In this document: one piece after another, positions 1 to 7,012 of the stretch
Numbering within the stretch: the first letter of the stretch is position 1
How the letters are laid out: every line of letters starts with the position of its first letter
From: Thermoplasmatales archaeon UBA509
GTDB lineage: Archaea; Thermoplasmatota; Thermoplasmata; Thermoplasmatales; Thermoplasmataceae
DNA: 36,805 nucleotides
Direction of reading: 5' to 3'
Assembly (NCBI GenBank): GCA_002498845.1
Contig: DAJC01000010.1
Coordinates: 1 to 36,805 of the forward strand
Program-made: the position numbers and the translations under genes
The notes under the pieces: generated by a model
Databases searched by the model: none
The model's input: only the letters and a program-made list of their open reading frames with translations
What the model was told of the DNA's origin: nothing

Positions 1-113
1 GCCCTTTCCAGAACATCGGTTTCAATCTTCAATGGCCTTAGTTCCGTTGGGGATCGCCCATCTATCCTAAGACCGTTCTCATCAATCAATTTAATATCAG
101 ACGCTGTTCCCAT
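1..113 (-). CDS. rrp41: Exosome core subunit Rrp41, N-terminal part (cut by window edge)
   Basis: Only the first 37 codons are present; the gene runs off the left edge. The translation contains ENGLRIDGR and LRPLKIE, the usual N-terminal signature of archaeal Rrp41, the catalytic RNase PH-like subunit of the exosome that phosphorolyses RNA 3' ends. The ATG at 113 follows a GGGTGG stretch that can serve as a ribosome binding site. The start lies 17 nt inside the end of rrp4, so the two are probably translationally coupled. The order psmA - SBDS - rrp4 - rrp41 is the conserved archaeal exosome/proteasome superoperon order, which supports the call. Active-site residues lie outside the window. 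Confidence 0.9.
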   Translation of the reverse strand, partial: MGTASDIKLIDENGLRIDGRSPTELRPLKIETDVLER

Positions 114-786
114 TTTTTCCACCCTTTATTTCCTCAAGATATTTCTGCATTCTGTCCGTCAATCCGGTGGTATGTGCTTCCCTCTCCACCACCTTTATGG
201 CCTCTATTGCGGCCATAACATTTTCCGGTTCTCCATCAACCCATATTAATCCATTCTGGCCAACCACTATTCTTGTTTCAGTGGCGTCCTTGATCATGTT
301 GACCATGGATCCGCCCTTCCCTATTATTCTGGGAACCTTGGGCGCCTGAATGGAGGCGATGTGCCCGCCCTCAAGTTTTCTCAGGCCCACATCCTTTAGC
401 GTTATCCAGCTTTCCTTAATCTCGTTGACAGTCATGACCTTTGCGTAAACGTAGTCGCCGGTGCCCAGGAATTTTTTGATATTACCTGCATTTGTTCTCC
501 ATGGAGTGTCGTTCATGTGCAGCAACGTGTAATATGGGGAGTTTATGTCAACAGTCCACATTGATGGGCCAACCTCTATTATCTTCCCGATTACCTTGTC
601 ACCCCTTCTTGGAAAGTAAGGGCCCGAAAATGGGACAATGTCCACGAACTGCTCACTTTTCTGCACAATACCGAAATACTGGGAACAGTATAACTGATCA
701 CCGCATTTGTATACGCCATTTCTTGGCTTTCCAAGTGAAGAATCTATCTCATCACCTGGCATGACTATCTGTTTCATTTCCGACAT
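97..786 (-). CDS. rrp4: Exosome RNA-binding cap subunit Rrp4
   Basis: This 229-residue protein caps the archaeal exosome ring and feeds RNA to the Rrp41/Rrp42 core. It opens with MPGDEI, as Rrp4 proteins do. An S1-like RNA-binding region follows (RGDKVIGKI, then VDINSPYY), and a C-terminal KH domain carries the GxxG loop IIGKGGSM. The open frame continues upstream to 951, but the start chosen is ATG 786. That start gives the normal family length, and GGTGA sits 4 nt before it. The extra 55 upstream codons resemble no exosome protein. The 3' end overlaps rrp41 by 17 nt. Confidence 0.93.
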   Translation of the reverse strand: MSEMKQIVMPGDEIDSSLGKPRNGVYKCGDQLYCSQYFGIVQKSEQFVDIVPFSGPYFPRRGDKVIGKIIEVGPSMWTVDINSPYYTLLHMNDTPWRTNAGNIKKFLGTGDYVYAKVMTVNEIKESWITLKDVGLRKLEGGHIASIQAPKVPRIIGKGGSMVNMIKDATETRIVVGQNGLIWVDGEPENVMAAIEAIKVVEREAHTTGLTDRMQKYLEEIKGGKNGNSV

Positions 787-959
787 CCGTTCACCTTCAA
801 TAGAGAAACATGCTTCCGCAACCCCAATACGAACCCTGCTTTCTTTGCAAACCGGTGCGTTCCTTACCCAAGTTGAAACAATACTTCCTTCGCCGAAGAA
901 GAGAAGCTGTTCTCGTCCATATCTCCTGTACGTCGTTTCATCTTTATGCAATATTTATT
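787..959 (-). promoter_or_regulatory. Promoter and long leader of the rrp4-rrp41 transcript
   Basis: On the minus strand an AATAAATATT box lies at 950-959, the only convincing TATA-like element between SBDS and rrp4. Placing the transcription start 25-26 nt downstream (near 930) gives a leader of about 140 nt before ATG 786, ending in the GGTGA ribosome binding site. This contrasts with the leaderless pattern elsewhere in the window. The leader is open in the rrp4 frame but its codons look non-coding. No RNA family was recognised in it. Confidence 0.4.
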
Positions 960-1001
960 CTTATCGACTCGAAGGAAGCGTGGAACATGAAAATTCAATG
1001 G

Positions 1002-1020
1002 CAGGCTTGCAGCAAACCTG
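1002..1020. repeat. Near-perfect 9-bp inverted repeat after SBDS
   Basis: CAGGCTTGC and GCAAACCTG flank a single A. The arms are complementary except for one G:T wobble. The repeat lies 3 nt beyond the SBDS stop codon and upstream of the rrp4 TATA box. Folded as RNA it gives an 8-bp stem with a 3-nt loop. No T-run follows on the minus strand, so it could be an RNA processing or stability signal or a protein site as easily as a terminator. Confidence 0.45.
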
Positions 1021-1023
1021 CAG

Positions 1024-1722
1024 TTACTTTCCCTTCACTACCCTGATGTCCACATTGTCCCTTGATTTCCGGCTCAGCTGGCTCATGATCTCCCCCGCCA
1101 TCCCTGCAGGAACCTCCAGCAGTCCGATCCATGATCCGTCCTTGCCCCATTCCTCCCTTACAAGATAACCGGATCTGGCTATCTCTCCGTATACTTTTCC
1201 ATAGGCATCCCCTGTAAGTTTCACTGCCAGCTTTGTTTTTTCCATCCTTATGGGAAGGATGGGCTTTATTGCCTTGAGCACAGCCTGAAGCTGCTCTCCT
1301 GCACTCTTGAATGGATCAATATGTATTTTTGCGTCATCGATGGCCTGGGAGATACGTGCAGGAGGATGGGGGGCATTTGTCTGTGGGTTTATGGATTCCC
1401 TTGAAATCATGTCAATAATCTGCTTCCGCCTTCTCTCCAGCATTTCATGCCTCTGTTCCGTGGTAAGCTGGATCTGCCCTTTTTTTATGATTTCAATGGC
1501 AATCTGCGCAACATCTGTAGTCTTGAAAACTTCTTTTATTGATTCCTCTCCGGCTTTCTCGCCTTTTCTGGCATCCTTGTATATTTCGTCCAGGGCGAGA
1601 TCGTTTTCAACATCAATCTTTCCTTCCTTGATCCTGTCAGTTGCATCTGGATCAACAAATATCTCGAACTTATGGCCATGAGATTCGTATCTGGCCACTA
1701 TAGCGTCCTCCACTCTGACCAT
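1024..1722 (-). CDS. sbds: Ribosome maturation protein SBDS/Sdo1 homologue
   Basis: A 232-residue archaeal SBDS protein, the family that in eukaryotes releases the anti-association factor eIF6 from the 60S subunit. The N-terminal FYSH domain includes YESHGHKFEIFVDP. A helical middle domain follows (TTEQRHEMLERRRKQIID; NPQTNAPHPPARI is a family hallmark). The C-terminal ferredoxin-like domain has PILPIRMEK near residue 154. Length is normal and ATG 1722 is the natural start. It sits 43 nt after psmA and 237 nt before rrp4, as in other archaea. An AT-rich element just upstream suggests it may also have its own promoter. Confidence 0.95.
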   Translation of the reverse strand: MVRVEDAIVARYESHGHKFEIFVDPDATDRIKEGKIDVENDLALDEIYKDARKGEKAGEESIKEVFKTTDVAQIAIEIIKKGQIQLTTEQRHEMLERRRKQIIDMISRESINPQTNAPHPPARISQAIDDAKIHIDPFKSAGEQLQAVLKAIKPILPIRMEKTKLAVKLTGDAYGKVYGEIARSGYLVREEWGKDGSWIGLLEVPAGMAGEIMSQLSRKSRDNVDIRVVKGK

Positions 1723-1737
1723 GTCCGCAGATAAGTT

Positions 1738-1760
1738 AAATGGATAAAAAAATATTTATT
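1738..1760 (-). promoter_or_regulatory. psmA T-tract terminator and/or SBDS promoter
   Basis: Between the psmA stop codon and SBDS the minus strand reads AATAAATATTTTTTTATCC. The T7 run directly after psmA fits an archaeal T-tract terminator. The same AT-rich block is centred about 26-30 nt before the SBDS start codon, the usual TATA distance. Both functions are possible together. Confidence 0.4.
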
Positions 1761-1765
1761 GGGCT

Positions 1766-2476
1766 TTACGCCTTTTGCATCAGTTTTTCAACTTCTTCCT
1801 TCTGGTAAACATGGAACTTGTTCCCGACGTTTATTGTGGCAACTTCGGGATGCCTGAACTCTGCACTGTCCTCATTCGATGTCTTCAGCGCCTTGATTGC
1901 AAGAATAACTGCATCGTTTTCAGACAGGTCTTCCTTGTATTCTTTTTCAAGGAAAGCTGTAACCTGGTCCCTGAGTGCCCCTATTGTGACTGCCTTGTAC
2001 TCATTTATGGTTCCTGCAGGATCACAGTCGAAGAGCCTTGGACCCATGCTGTCCGTACCGGCAAAAATCATTGCCACACCATATGGCCTAACTCCGCCGT
2101 ATTGTGTGTACTGCTGCATCTGGTCTGCGACCTTCTTAACAAGGTTCTCTATGTTAACCAGTGAGCCGTAGGTGATTTTCTCCTGCTGTGCCGCAACCCT
2201 GGCAAAATCCACCAGGACTCTGGCGTCGGCTACGAGCCCAGAGGTCACTGTTGCCACGTAATCATCAATGGGCTGGATTTTCTCCATGGAATTCTGCTCC
2301 ACCAGCCTGCTGCGAATCTTCTTGTCGGAAATCAGTGCTACTCCGTCCTTGTAACGGATTCCAATTGCCGTTGAACCTTTCTTTACTGCTTCCCTTGCGT
2401 ATTCAACCTGAAAAAGTCTACCGTCTGGTGAGAAAACTGTGATCGCTCTGTCATATGCCATTTGGCCCTGCTGCAT
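1766..2476 (-). CDS. psmA: 20S proteasome alpha subunit
   Basis: This 236-residue protein forms the outer heptameric rings of the 20S proteasome and gates substrate entry. It starts with [19 protein letters not shown] and continues [17 protein letters not shown], the proteasome alpha signature, including the N-terminal gate residues that replace the beta-subunit propeptide. [10 protein letters not shown] and [10 protein letters not shown] follow at the expected places. The sequence closely matches my memory of the Thermoplasma acidophilum alpha subunit, the main lineage marker in the window. A GGTGA ribosome binding site precedes ATG 2476. It heads the psmA - SBDS - rrp4 - rrp41 cluster. Confidence 0.98.
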   Translation of the reverse strand: MQQGQMAYDRAITVFSPDGRLFQVEYAREAVKKGSTAIGIRYKDGVALISDKKIRSRLVEQNSMEKIQPIDDYVATVTSGLVADARVLVDFARVAAQQEKITYGSLVNIENLVKKVADQMQQYTQYGGVRPYGVAMIFAGTDSMGPRLFDCDPAGTINEYKAVTIGALRDQVTAFLEKEYKEDLSENDAVILAIKALKTSNEDSAEFRHPEVATINVGNKFHVYQKEEVEKLMQKA

Positions 2477-2586
2477 CTATGTCACCTTTTCGACCAATAG
2501 ACTACACCAATTATTAAGGTTTCGTAGCGTGCGCAATTATACTAATCTCGAAATATTTAATCGCCAGATTCATATTATGTGGTGTT
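2477..2586. promoter_or_regulatory. Divergent promoter region psmA / TatD-like hydrolase
   Basis: For psmA, the minus strand has CCTTAATAATTGG (about 2507-2519), roughly 37 nt before the start, plus GGTGA at 2482-2486, implying a short leader with a ribosome binding site. For the rightward gene, AAATATTTAA at 2551-2560 is centred about 31 nt before ATG 2587, implying a very short or absent leader. Confidence 0.5.
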
Positions 2587-3444
2587 ATGGATGCAGCAGA
2601 ACTTTCCCGCCATGGTTACATTGTAATGGATGACCACATGCACCTGAGGGAGGATGGGAGGTTCACTGATGCTGTTCATATGTTTGTCTCTGCAGGAGGG
2701 AACTGCATAAATCTCGTCAACGTCCCCCGTGAGGATTTTTCTCTGGACCACTATTATGAGATCCTGTATGCCAACACGATCTCAATGGGGGACACCGTGC
2801 GGAATAAGTATGGGATTGCAGTGCTTGTTACCCTGGGACCATATCCACTGGACTACTTCAGGTTCATGAAAGCAGGGTATGATCCGGTTTCTGAAATGAA
2901 AAAGGGAATGGACCTTGCCATAAAGCTTGCAAAGGAAGGACGTTGCAACGCCCTTGGTGAAGTGGGCCGGCCGCATTTCCCTGTAGAGGACTCCGTTATG
3001 TCAGATTCCAATGAGATACTTGAATACGGTATGGAACTCTGCAGAGATGCGTCAATTCCCATAATGCTCCACACGGAGGACCTGTCAGAAGATTCGTACT
3101 CAAAGCTTGTGGAAATGGCGAGAAAATCTGGATTGCGCCCAGAAATGGTGGTGAAACATCATGCGCTTCCGCAGGATCTTGCCATAGACTTTCCTGTGCG
3201 AAAATCAATTCTTGCTTCAAAATCAAATGTCAGGAAGGCTCTTGCCATTTCAAATGATTTTCTTCTGGAAACTGACTATGTGGATGATCCGGGATCATGG
3301 AAGGTCATCCCCCCTGACAGTGTTCCAAGGAGAGTTTCCATGATACTACAGGAATTTGAAGACTGGGAATCTTTTGCCAGCAGATGCTGTATGGAACTCC
3401 CCACGGAAATTTATGGAAGGGAAAGTTTCAAGGCTATATTATAG
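2587..3444 (+). CDS. TatD-family metal-dependent hydrolase
   Basis: A 285-residue TIM-barrel hydrolase of the amidohydrolase superfamily. Candidate metal ligands are in family order: HMH at residues 17-19, E125 in GEVGRPH, H162 in LHTED, H191/H192 in VKHHA and D230 in LETDY. These fit a TatD-like deoxyribonuclease or related phosphodiesterase, but the substrate cannot be read from sequence. It is somewhat longer than typical TatD proteins and the surrounding motifs are divergent. The gene stands alone, divergent from psmA and 276 nt before GINS51. A related Zn-dependent hydrolase of other specificity is the main alternative. Confidence 0.75.
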   Translation: MDAAELSRHGYIVMDDHMHLREDGRFTDAVHMFVSAGGNCINLVNVPREDFSLDHYYEILYANTISMGDTVRNKYGIAVLVTLGPYPLDYFRFMKAGYDPVSEMKKGMDLAIKLAKEGRCNALGEVGRPHFPVEDSVMSDSNEILEYGMELCRDASIPIMLHTEDLSEDSYSKLVEMARKSGLRPEMVVKHHALPQDLAIDFPVRKSILASKSNVRKALAISNDFLLETDYVDDPGSWKVIPPDSVPRRVSMILQEFEDWESFASRCCMELPTEIYGRESFKAIL

Positions 3445-3686
3445 CATTCAATCTGCCAGAAAGGTTGGAGGATGCAGGGCTCATTTTTGGGGAACTCTGA
3501 GGGCTCTGGAAGCTGAATCACTGGCACGTGGAACAGGTATCTCGTATGGGATTGTCAGATATCCTGCAGTGCATTAAGTCCCATCACATGAGAAACTGCG
3601 ATGACAGATGCGTTCCGTTCCAATGCTGTTACTTGCTGCATCATTGTGCTTTTCCCCATCATTGTCAGTCCTGAAGTCCCCTCAAA
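3445..3686 (+). other. Intergenic stretch, no supported gene
   Basis: No frame here has a credible start, ribosome binding site or recognisable protein. A weak box C-like GCGATGA (about 3598-3604) and a CTGA (about 3671-3674) lie some 70 nt apart with partly complementary flanks (GAG..ACT and AGT..CTC). That is the outline of a C/D-box guide RNA, but the box C carries a mismatch and no D'/C' pair is clear. Confidence 0.25.
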
Positions 3687-3700
3687 AAATACTTAATATA
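3687..3700 (+). promoter_or_regulatory. TATA box for GINS51 (leaderless)
   Basis: ATACTTAATATAGG is centred about 25 nt before ATG 3721, so transcription should begin at or next to the start codon. No ribosome binding site is present, in agreement. Confidence 0.6.
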
Positions 3701-3720
3701 GGGATCAGCTATTAATTCCG

Positions 3721-4389
3721 ATGACCTTCAACCCCCAACAGATTGACAGAATAACCGATGAATTACGCTCCTTTCTGAGGGTTGAAGTTAGATCCAGGAA
3801 GCCAAAGAAACTTGATCCGGCCTTTTACAGGAATATTAATTCGGCCCTTGAAACACTGAAGGATGAAGCCCAGACATACCTGAAAAGCCAGGATATTGAC
3901 AATTACATAATGATCAAGGAGCGCATAAGTGATATAGAGCGTGATTTCAGGGCATTTTTCCAGAAGAGATTTGAGAAAATTTCCACGCTCTCCCTGTATG
4001 ACCTGGATGGCGAGACCCTGGGTGCTCTGACACCTGAGGAAAAGGATTTCATCACAAGGCTGCATAATCTTATGTATGATGAATTCAACGTTCTCCTGAA
4101 CAAGGTGAGCCCGGCCGAAGAGGTGAGGGAGGAAACTGAGGAGATCGTGGAATCCATTCCCGAACCTGAAGCAGCGCCTGAGGCAAAAGTTCCGCCGGAA
4201 GAAATTCAGCCAGAGGACATCGCGACTCACTCCCAGTTTGTTGTTGTGAGAATTCTAGGAGATCAGCCACCAATTGCGCAGCCCGAAAGAGATTATTTTC
4301 TTCATGATAATGACATAATCTATATCCCCGATAAGTTCGCAGAACTACTGATTAAAAGAAAGGCTGCCCAGCTTGTAAACCTGAAATAG
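3721..4389 (+). CDS. gins51: Replication factor GINS, GINS51 (Gins15) type
   Basis: A 222-residue subunit of the archaeal GINS complex, which joins Cas/GAN and MCM at the replication fork. The N-terminal alpha-helical A domain spans roughly residues 1-135. A Glu/Pro-rich linker follows (about 136-175), then a small beta B domain with VVRILGDQPP and DYFLHDNDIIYIP. The A-then-B order identifies the GINS51 class rather than GINS23. Thermoplasmatales are known to use only this type, as a homotetramer; nothing here tests that. Transcription is probably leaderless from the box at 3687-3700. Confidence 0.88.
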   Translation: MTFNPQQIDRITDELRSFLRVEVRSRKPKKLDPAFYRNINSALETLKDEAQTYLKSQDIDNYIMIKERISDIERDFRAFFQKRFEKISTLSLYDLDGETLGALTPEEKDFITRLHNLMYDEFNVLLNKVSPAEEVREETEEIVESIPEPEAAPEAKVPPEEIQPEDIATHSQFVVVRILGDQPPIAQPERDYFLHDNDIIYIPDKFAELLIKRKAAQLVNLK

Positions 4390-4400
4390 TTAAAATCATC

Positions 4401-4448
4401 GGAAAAAAATATTATAAAAAAGAAAGGGCGAGGCATTGATCCTGCCTC
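4401..4448. terminator. Bidirectional terminator between GINS51 and the surface-protein gene
   Basis: GAGGC (4430-4434) and GCCTC (4444-4448) form a 5-bp stem with a 9-nt loop between two convergent genes. On the minus strand the hairpin is followed by T-runs (TTTCTTTTTT, then TATTTTTTT). On the plus strand it is followed by TAATTTTATTT. It is the clearest terminator in the window. Confidence 0.55.
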
Positions 4449-4453
4449 TAATT

Positions 4454-6286
4454 TTATTTCTTCCTTACCGCCAGGACAATACCTGCTATCACTGCCACAA
4501 CTACAACAGCTATTATTGCAAGATCAAGAGCACTTAGCGGAAGCGGGGAAGGTCCTGAACTGCTTGATATGATGGAATCGGTTATTGTAATCGTATGGTT
4601 AGAGAAGTGCGGTACATGAATGACAACCAGGTATCCCCCGTTGACCTGTTCGTATCCATAGTAAGCCAACGTGCTGCTTGTTGCGTTGATTGCTGTGCCG
4701 ATGGATGAGGAAAGGTTTGCCAGGTGTCCGTCAAAGTACACGTATACCTTACCTGAGTTCATGTAGCTCTGGTTAATGAAGAAAACAAGGTTAGTGCCGG
4801 CATGCTCAGATGACCCTACCGCGATCTGGATTTTTCCGTTTGCAATTGAGTTTATCTTCATGGACACTGAATTGTTCAGCATCATTGTGTAGTTCACTGC
4901 TGTGTTGTTAAGCGAATCTATTGCCACCTGTGCTGCGACCCTGCCCTTTTCCATTGCATATTCCACATGGGAGAAGACTCCCGCTGGAACCCTGTTAAGT
5001 CCTGGAGGGGCAAGGAAATGCATCATTGCCACTTCAGGTGTCTTTATTGTGATTATGTTGTCTGTTGCGTTGAACGTAACATTTCCGCCTGATATGCCAA
5101 GCATTCCCCTGAAAGTTGAGTTGTGTATGTAGTAAAGGTAAGTCCCGCGCTGGAACTGCTGTTCGAGTTCAAGTTGTGCTCCATCCTGTGTGCTCAGGTT
5201 CTGTGTGACAGATGTTGCGTTCATGTGGATCTGGGGGCTAGCAACTCCTCCAATCCTGCTCAGGTTAGTGATTGTGAGGCTGCTTGATATGTTGAGCTTC
5301 ATTGTGCCGTTGTTCAGTATCATGTCCAGCTGGAGTGCCGGGTTGTCGTGCACTGTGTATATGTAAGAGCTGTTGGCATAGAAGAACAGGCTTCCATAGG
5401 TCATTGGGATTCCTGTCCTGAATGCAGGGAACATGGATGCGTTTCCAATGGAGCCGTTACCTGCTGATACTATGCTGTTGAATATCAGGGTATGGTATGA
5501 GCCGTTCGATGAATAGTTGCTTATGACGCCGGTCTTATTGTTGAAATTGAAGTTCACAAATCTGCCGGTGACGTTACCGGTTGAAGTGTTGTAGGTGAAT
5601 CTGTTCCCGTAATCGTGCTCGTGCATGTACTTCTCCATGATATCCTTTAAGTTGCCCGATGCTACAAAGCCAGAAATCAGGATACCAGAAGTGCTGGATA
5701 CGCTAATGGAATTGTGCGATGAGGTGAGCGTCTGGGTTGCTCCATTGCTTATGAAATAACCGCTGAAATTCTGGTTTGTCAGTTCATAAAGAGTGAGCGA
5801 AGAAGAGAATGACATGCCGTTCTGCATTGAGAACATTCCAGAGAAACTGTCGGAGTTCTTCATATCAAAAGTTCCTGATATCTTCGTCACCGTGCCATTG
5901 AAGGTGAAAACCTGCTTTGTCTGGCTGCTTAAAGGTAAAGGTGCAGTCATCATGATGAGCGAGTTAGAATCCTGTCCAGAGATCAAGGTCATGTTTTTTA
6001 TACTGAATGGAGCCTGGTTGTCCTGAAGATTAGTGTACCCGCTCAGTGATGAAAGGTTGTTTCCACTGGCTGTTACTTCCGTTGCAAGGATTACATTTCC
6101 CACGGAATCGCTTCCGGAATAGCTTACGTTTGTGATGGTTCCGTTGCCGTAGTAATCAAATGAATAATTCCCGATGCTTTTGACAGCGGGAGCAGGGGGC
6201 GAAGTGGCATAGGCTCCAGCCAAGGCCACCGCGCTTCCGGACATTATGACCACCATGGCAAGGACCATGATCATCTTACTGTTCAT
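4454..6286 (-). CDS. Large secreted, membrane-anchored surface glycoprotein, function unknown
   Basis: A 610-residue protein with an N-terminal signal sequence (MIMVLAMVVIM, then SGSAVALAGAYA; cleavage likely near residue 25-27). A long Ser/Thr/Asn-rich exterior follows. One C-terminal transmembrane helix (LDLAIIAVVVVAVIAGIVLAV) ends in RKK. About thirty Asn-X-Ser/Thr sites are visible, so it is probably heavily N-glycosylated. There are no cysteines in most of the chain and no catalytic motif is recognised. The design fits an S-layer-like or cell-surface protein of acid-living Thermoplasmatales, which lack a rigid wall. The assignment rests on architecture only; it could equally be a binding protein or adhesin. 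Confidence 0.7.
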   Translation of the reverse strand: MNSKMIMVLAMVVIMSGSAVALAGAYATSPPAPAVKSIGNYSFDYYGNGTITNVSYSGSDSVGNVILATEVTASGNNLSSLSGYTNLQDNQAPFSIKNMTLISGQDSNSLIMMTAPLPLSSQTKQVFTFNGTVTKISGTFDMKNSDSFSGMFSMQNGMSFSSSLTLYELTNQNFSGYFISNGATQTLTSSHNSISVSSTSGILISGFVASGNLKDIMEKYMHEHDYGNRFTYNTSTGNVTGRFVNFNFNNKTGVISNYSSNGSYHTLIFNSIVSAGNGSIGNASMFPAFRTGIPMTYGSLFFYANSSYIYTVHDNPALQLDMILNNGTMKLNISSSLTITNLSRIGGVASPQIHMNATSVTQNLSTQDGAQLELEQQFQRGTYLYYIHNSTFRGMLGISGGNVTFNATDNIITIKTPEVAMMHFLAPPGLNRVPAGVFSHVEYAMEKGRVAAQVAIDSLNNTAVNYTMMLNNSVSMKINSIANGKIQIAVGSSEHAGTNLVFFINQSYMNSGKVYVYFDGHLANLSSSIGTAINATSSTLAYYGYEQVNGGYLVVIHVPHFSNHTITITDSIISSSSGPSPLPLSALDLAIIAVVVVAVIAGIVLAVRKK

Positions 6287-6305
6287 ACTCCATTGATGAC
6301 AAGAT

Positions 6306-6317
6306 GTAAATATAAAC
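6306..6317 (-). promoter_or_regulatory. TATA box of the surface-protein gene (leaderless)
   Basis: On the minus strand GTTTATATTTAC is centred about 26 nt before ATG 6286. No ribosome binding site precedes the ATG, so the mRNA is probably leaderless. Confidence 0.6.
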
Positions 6318-6406
6318 TTATAGGTACAACTCAGCGCTCAATATTCCATAGACCTTGAGAAATAAGGCTCCAGATAAAAATATAGATTTTCCTGGCATAG
6401 AAATAA

Positions 6407-6417
6407 TTTTTATATGG
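6407..6417 (+). promoter_or_regulatory. rnpB: TATA box of the RNase P RNA gene
   Basis: TTTTTATATGG lies 15-25 nt before the first base of the P1 helix at about 6431, close to the normal archaeal TATA spacing for a stable RNA. Confidence 0.55.
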
Positions 6418-6430
6418 TATGAGATACAGA

Positions 6431-6749
6431 CCTGGAGAAAAGCCCGAGGGCAGCTTACGCTCGAAAGAGTGAGGAAAGTCCCCTCTCCACGGTGAGTTCC
6501 AACTGCCGCAAGTCAGTGCCCCGGGAGGGACGGTTCAGGGAAAAGAAAAATACGGCTCCGACAAAGGATGATTCTCAGGATGACGTTCTCGGAATAACCG
6601 ATGGAAACCCTTCCTGGAAGGAGAAAGTCTAAACAGGCCTTATGATGTCACCGAGAGGGCCGGGTAAGACGCAGCCATATGGCGAAAGTCGAATGCTGCC
6701 AGCCCGAAAGGGGTAACAGAAAGGGGCTTACTCCGGGCATTTCTCCAGC
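6431..6749 (+). ncRNA. rnpB: RNase P RNA
   Basis: This is the catalytic RNA that removes 5' leaders from pre-tRNAs. The ends pair perfectly as helix P1: CTGGAGAAA at 6432-6440 with TTTCTCCAG at 6740-6748. The two universally conserved core blocks are present: GAGGAAAGTCC (CR-I) at 6471-6481 and ACAGAAA (CR-V) at 6716-6722, followed by GGGGCTTA, which completes helix P4. The length of about 318 nt suits an archaeal type A RNA. The internal segments contain several further hairpins, not assigned individually. Any long antisense frame across it should be ignored. Confidence 0.96.
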
Positions 6750-6757
6750 AAACCCAA

Positions 6758-6770
6758 TTAATATATACAT
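6758..6770 (+). promoter_or_regulatory. TATA box for the small Cys/His protein gene
   Basis: TTAATATATACAT follows directly on the 3' end of the RNase P RNA. It is centred about 22 nt before GTG 6786 and 31 nt before ATG 6795, so it supports a near-leaderless start but does not choose between the two codons. Confidence 0.5.
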
Positions 6771-6785
6771 ACAAGGTCTACTTGC

Positions 6786-6986
6786 GTGATAGTTATGCCT
6801 GAGAAGATGTGTGAGGTTCAGGGCTGCCATAATCCAAGCTTTAAAACCGTTCCTGCTGAGCTTGCCAAGAAGGTTTTCACCATAGACGAGAAGCGCACAA
6901 AGGTGCACCTCTGCAAAGAACATTACAAGGAATACAAGAAGGAAACCAAGAAGGATCGGGAAGTGAACAGAATGGACTGGGTCTGA
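6786..6986 (+). CDS. Small Cys/His protein, probably zinc-binding, unknown function
   Basis: A 66-residue basic protein (63 if ATG 6795 is used instead of GTG 6786). It has C9-x4-C14 (CEVQGC) near the N-terminus and C43-x2-H46 (HLCKEH) in the middle, a plausible four-ligand zinc site. A Lys/Glu-rich helix follows (HYKEYKKETKKD). The pattern suggests a small zinc-knuckle nucleic-acid-binding protein, but I do not recognise the family. It sits between the RNase P RNA and a glycosyltransferase gene 26 nt downstream, with which it is probably cotranscribed. Confidence 0.65.
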   Translation: MIVMPEKMCEVQGCHNPSFKTVPAELAKKVFTIDEKRTKVHLCKEHYKEYKKETKKDREVNRMDWV

Positions 6987-7012
6987 TGGCCCCTGTGGAG
7001 CCATAGAAGGTT

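Noticed and set aside
787..951. 55-codon in-frame N-terminal extension of Rrp4 from TTG 951
   Set aside because: Rrp4 proteins normally start just before MPGDEI, a GGTGA site precedes ATG 786, and the extension has no family similarity.
3356..3577. 73-codon plus-strand frame overlapping the end of the TatD-like gene
   Set aside because: It starts inside the hydrolase gene in another frame, has no ribosome binding site, and does not continue the TatD fold, so a frameshifted tail is not supported.
6648..7004. 118-codon minus-strand frame across the RNase P RNA 3' end and the small Cys/His gene
   Set aside because: It is antisense to a clearly identified structured RNA and to a gene with its own TATA box, and its translation resembles no protein.
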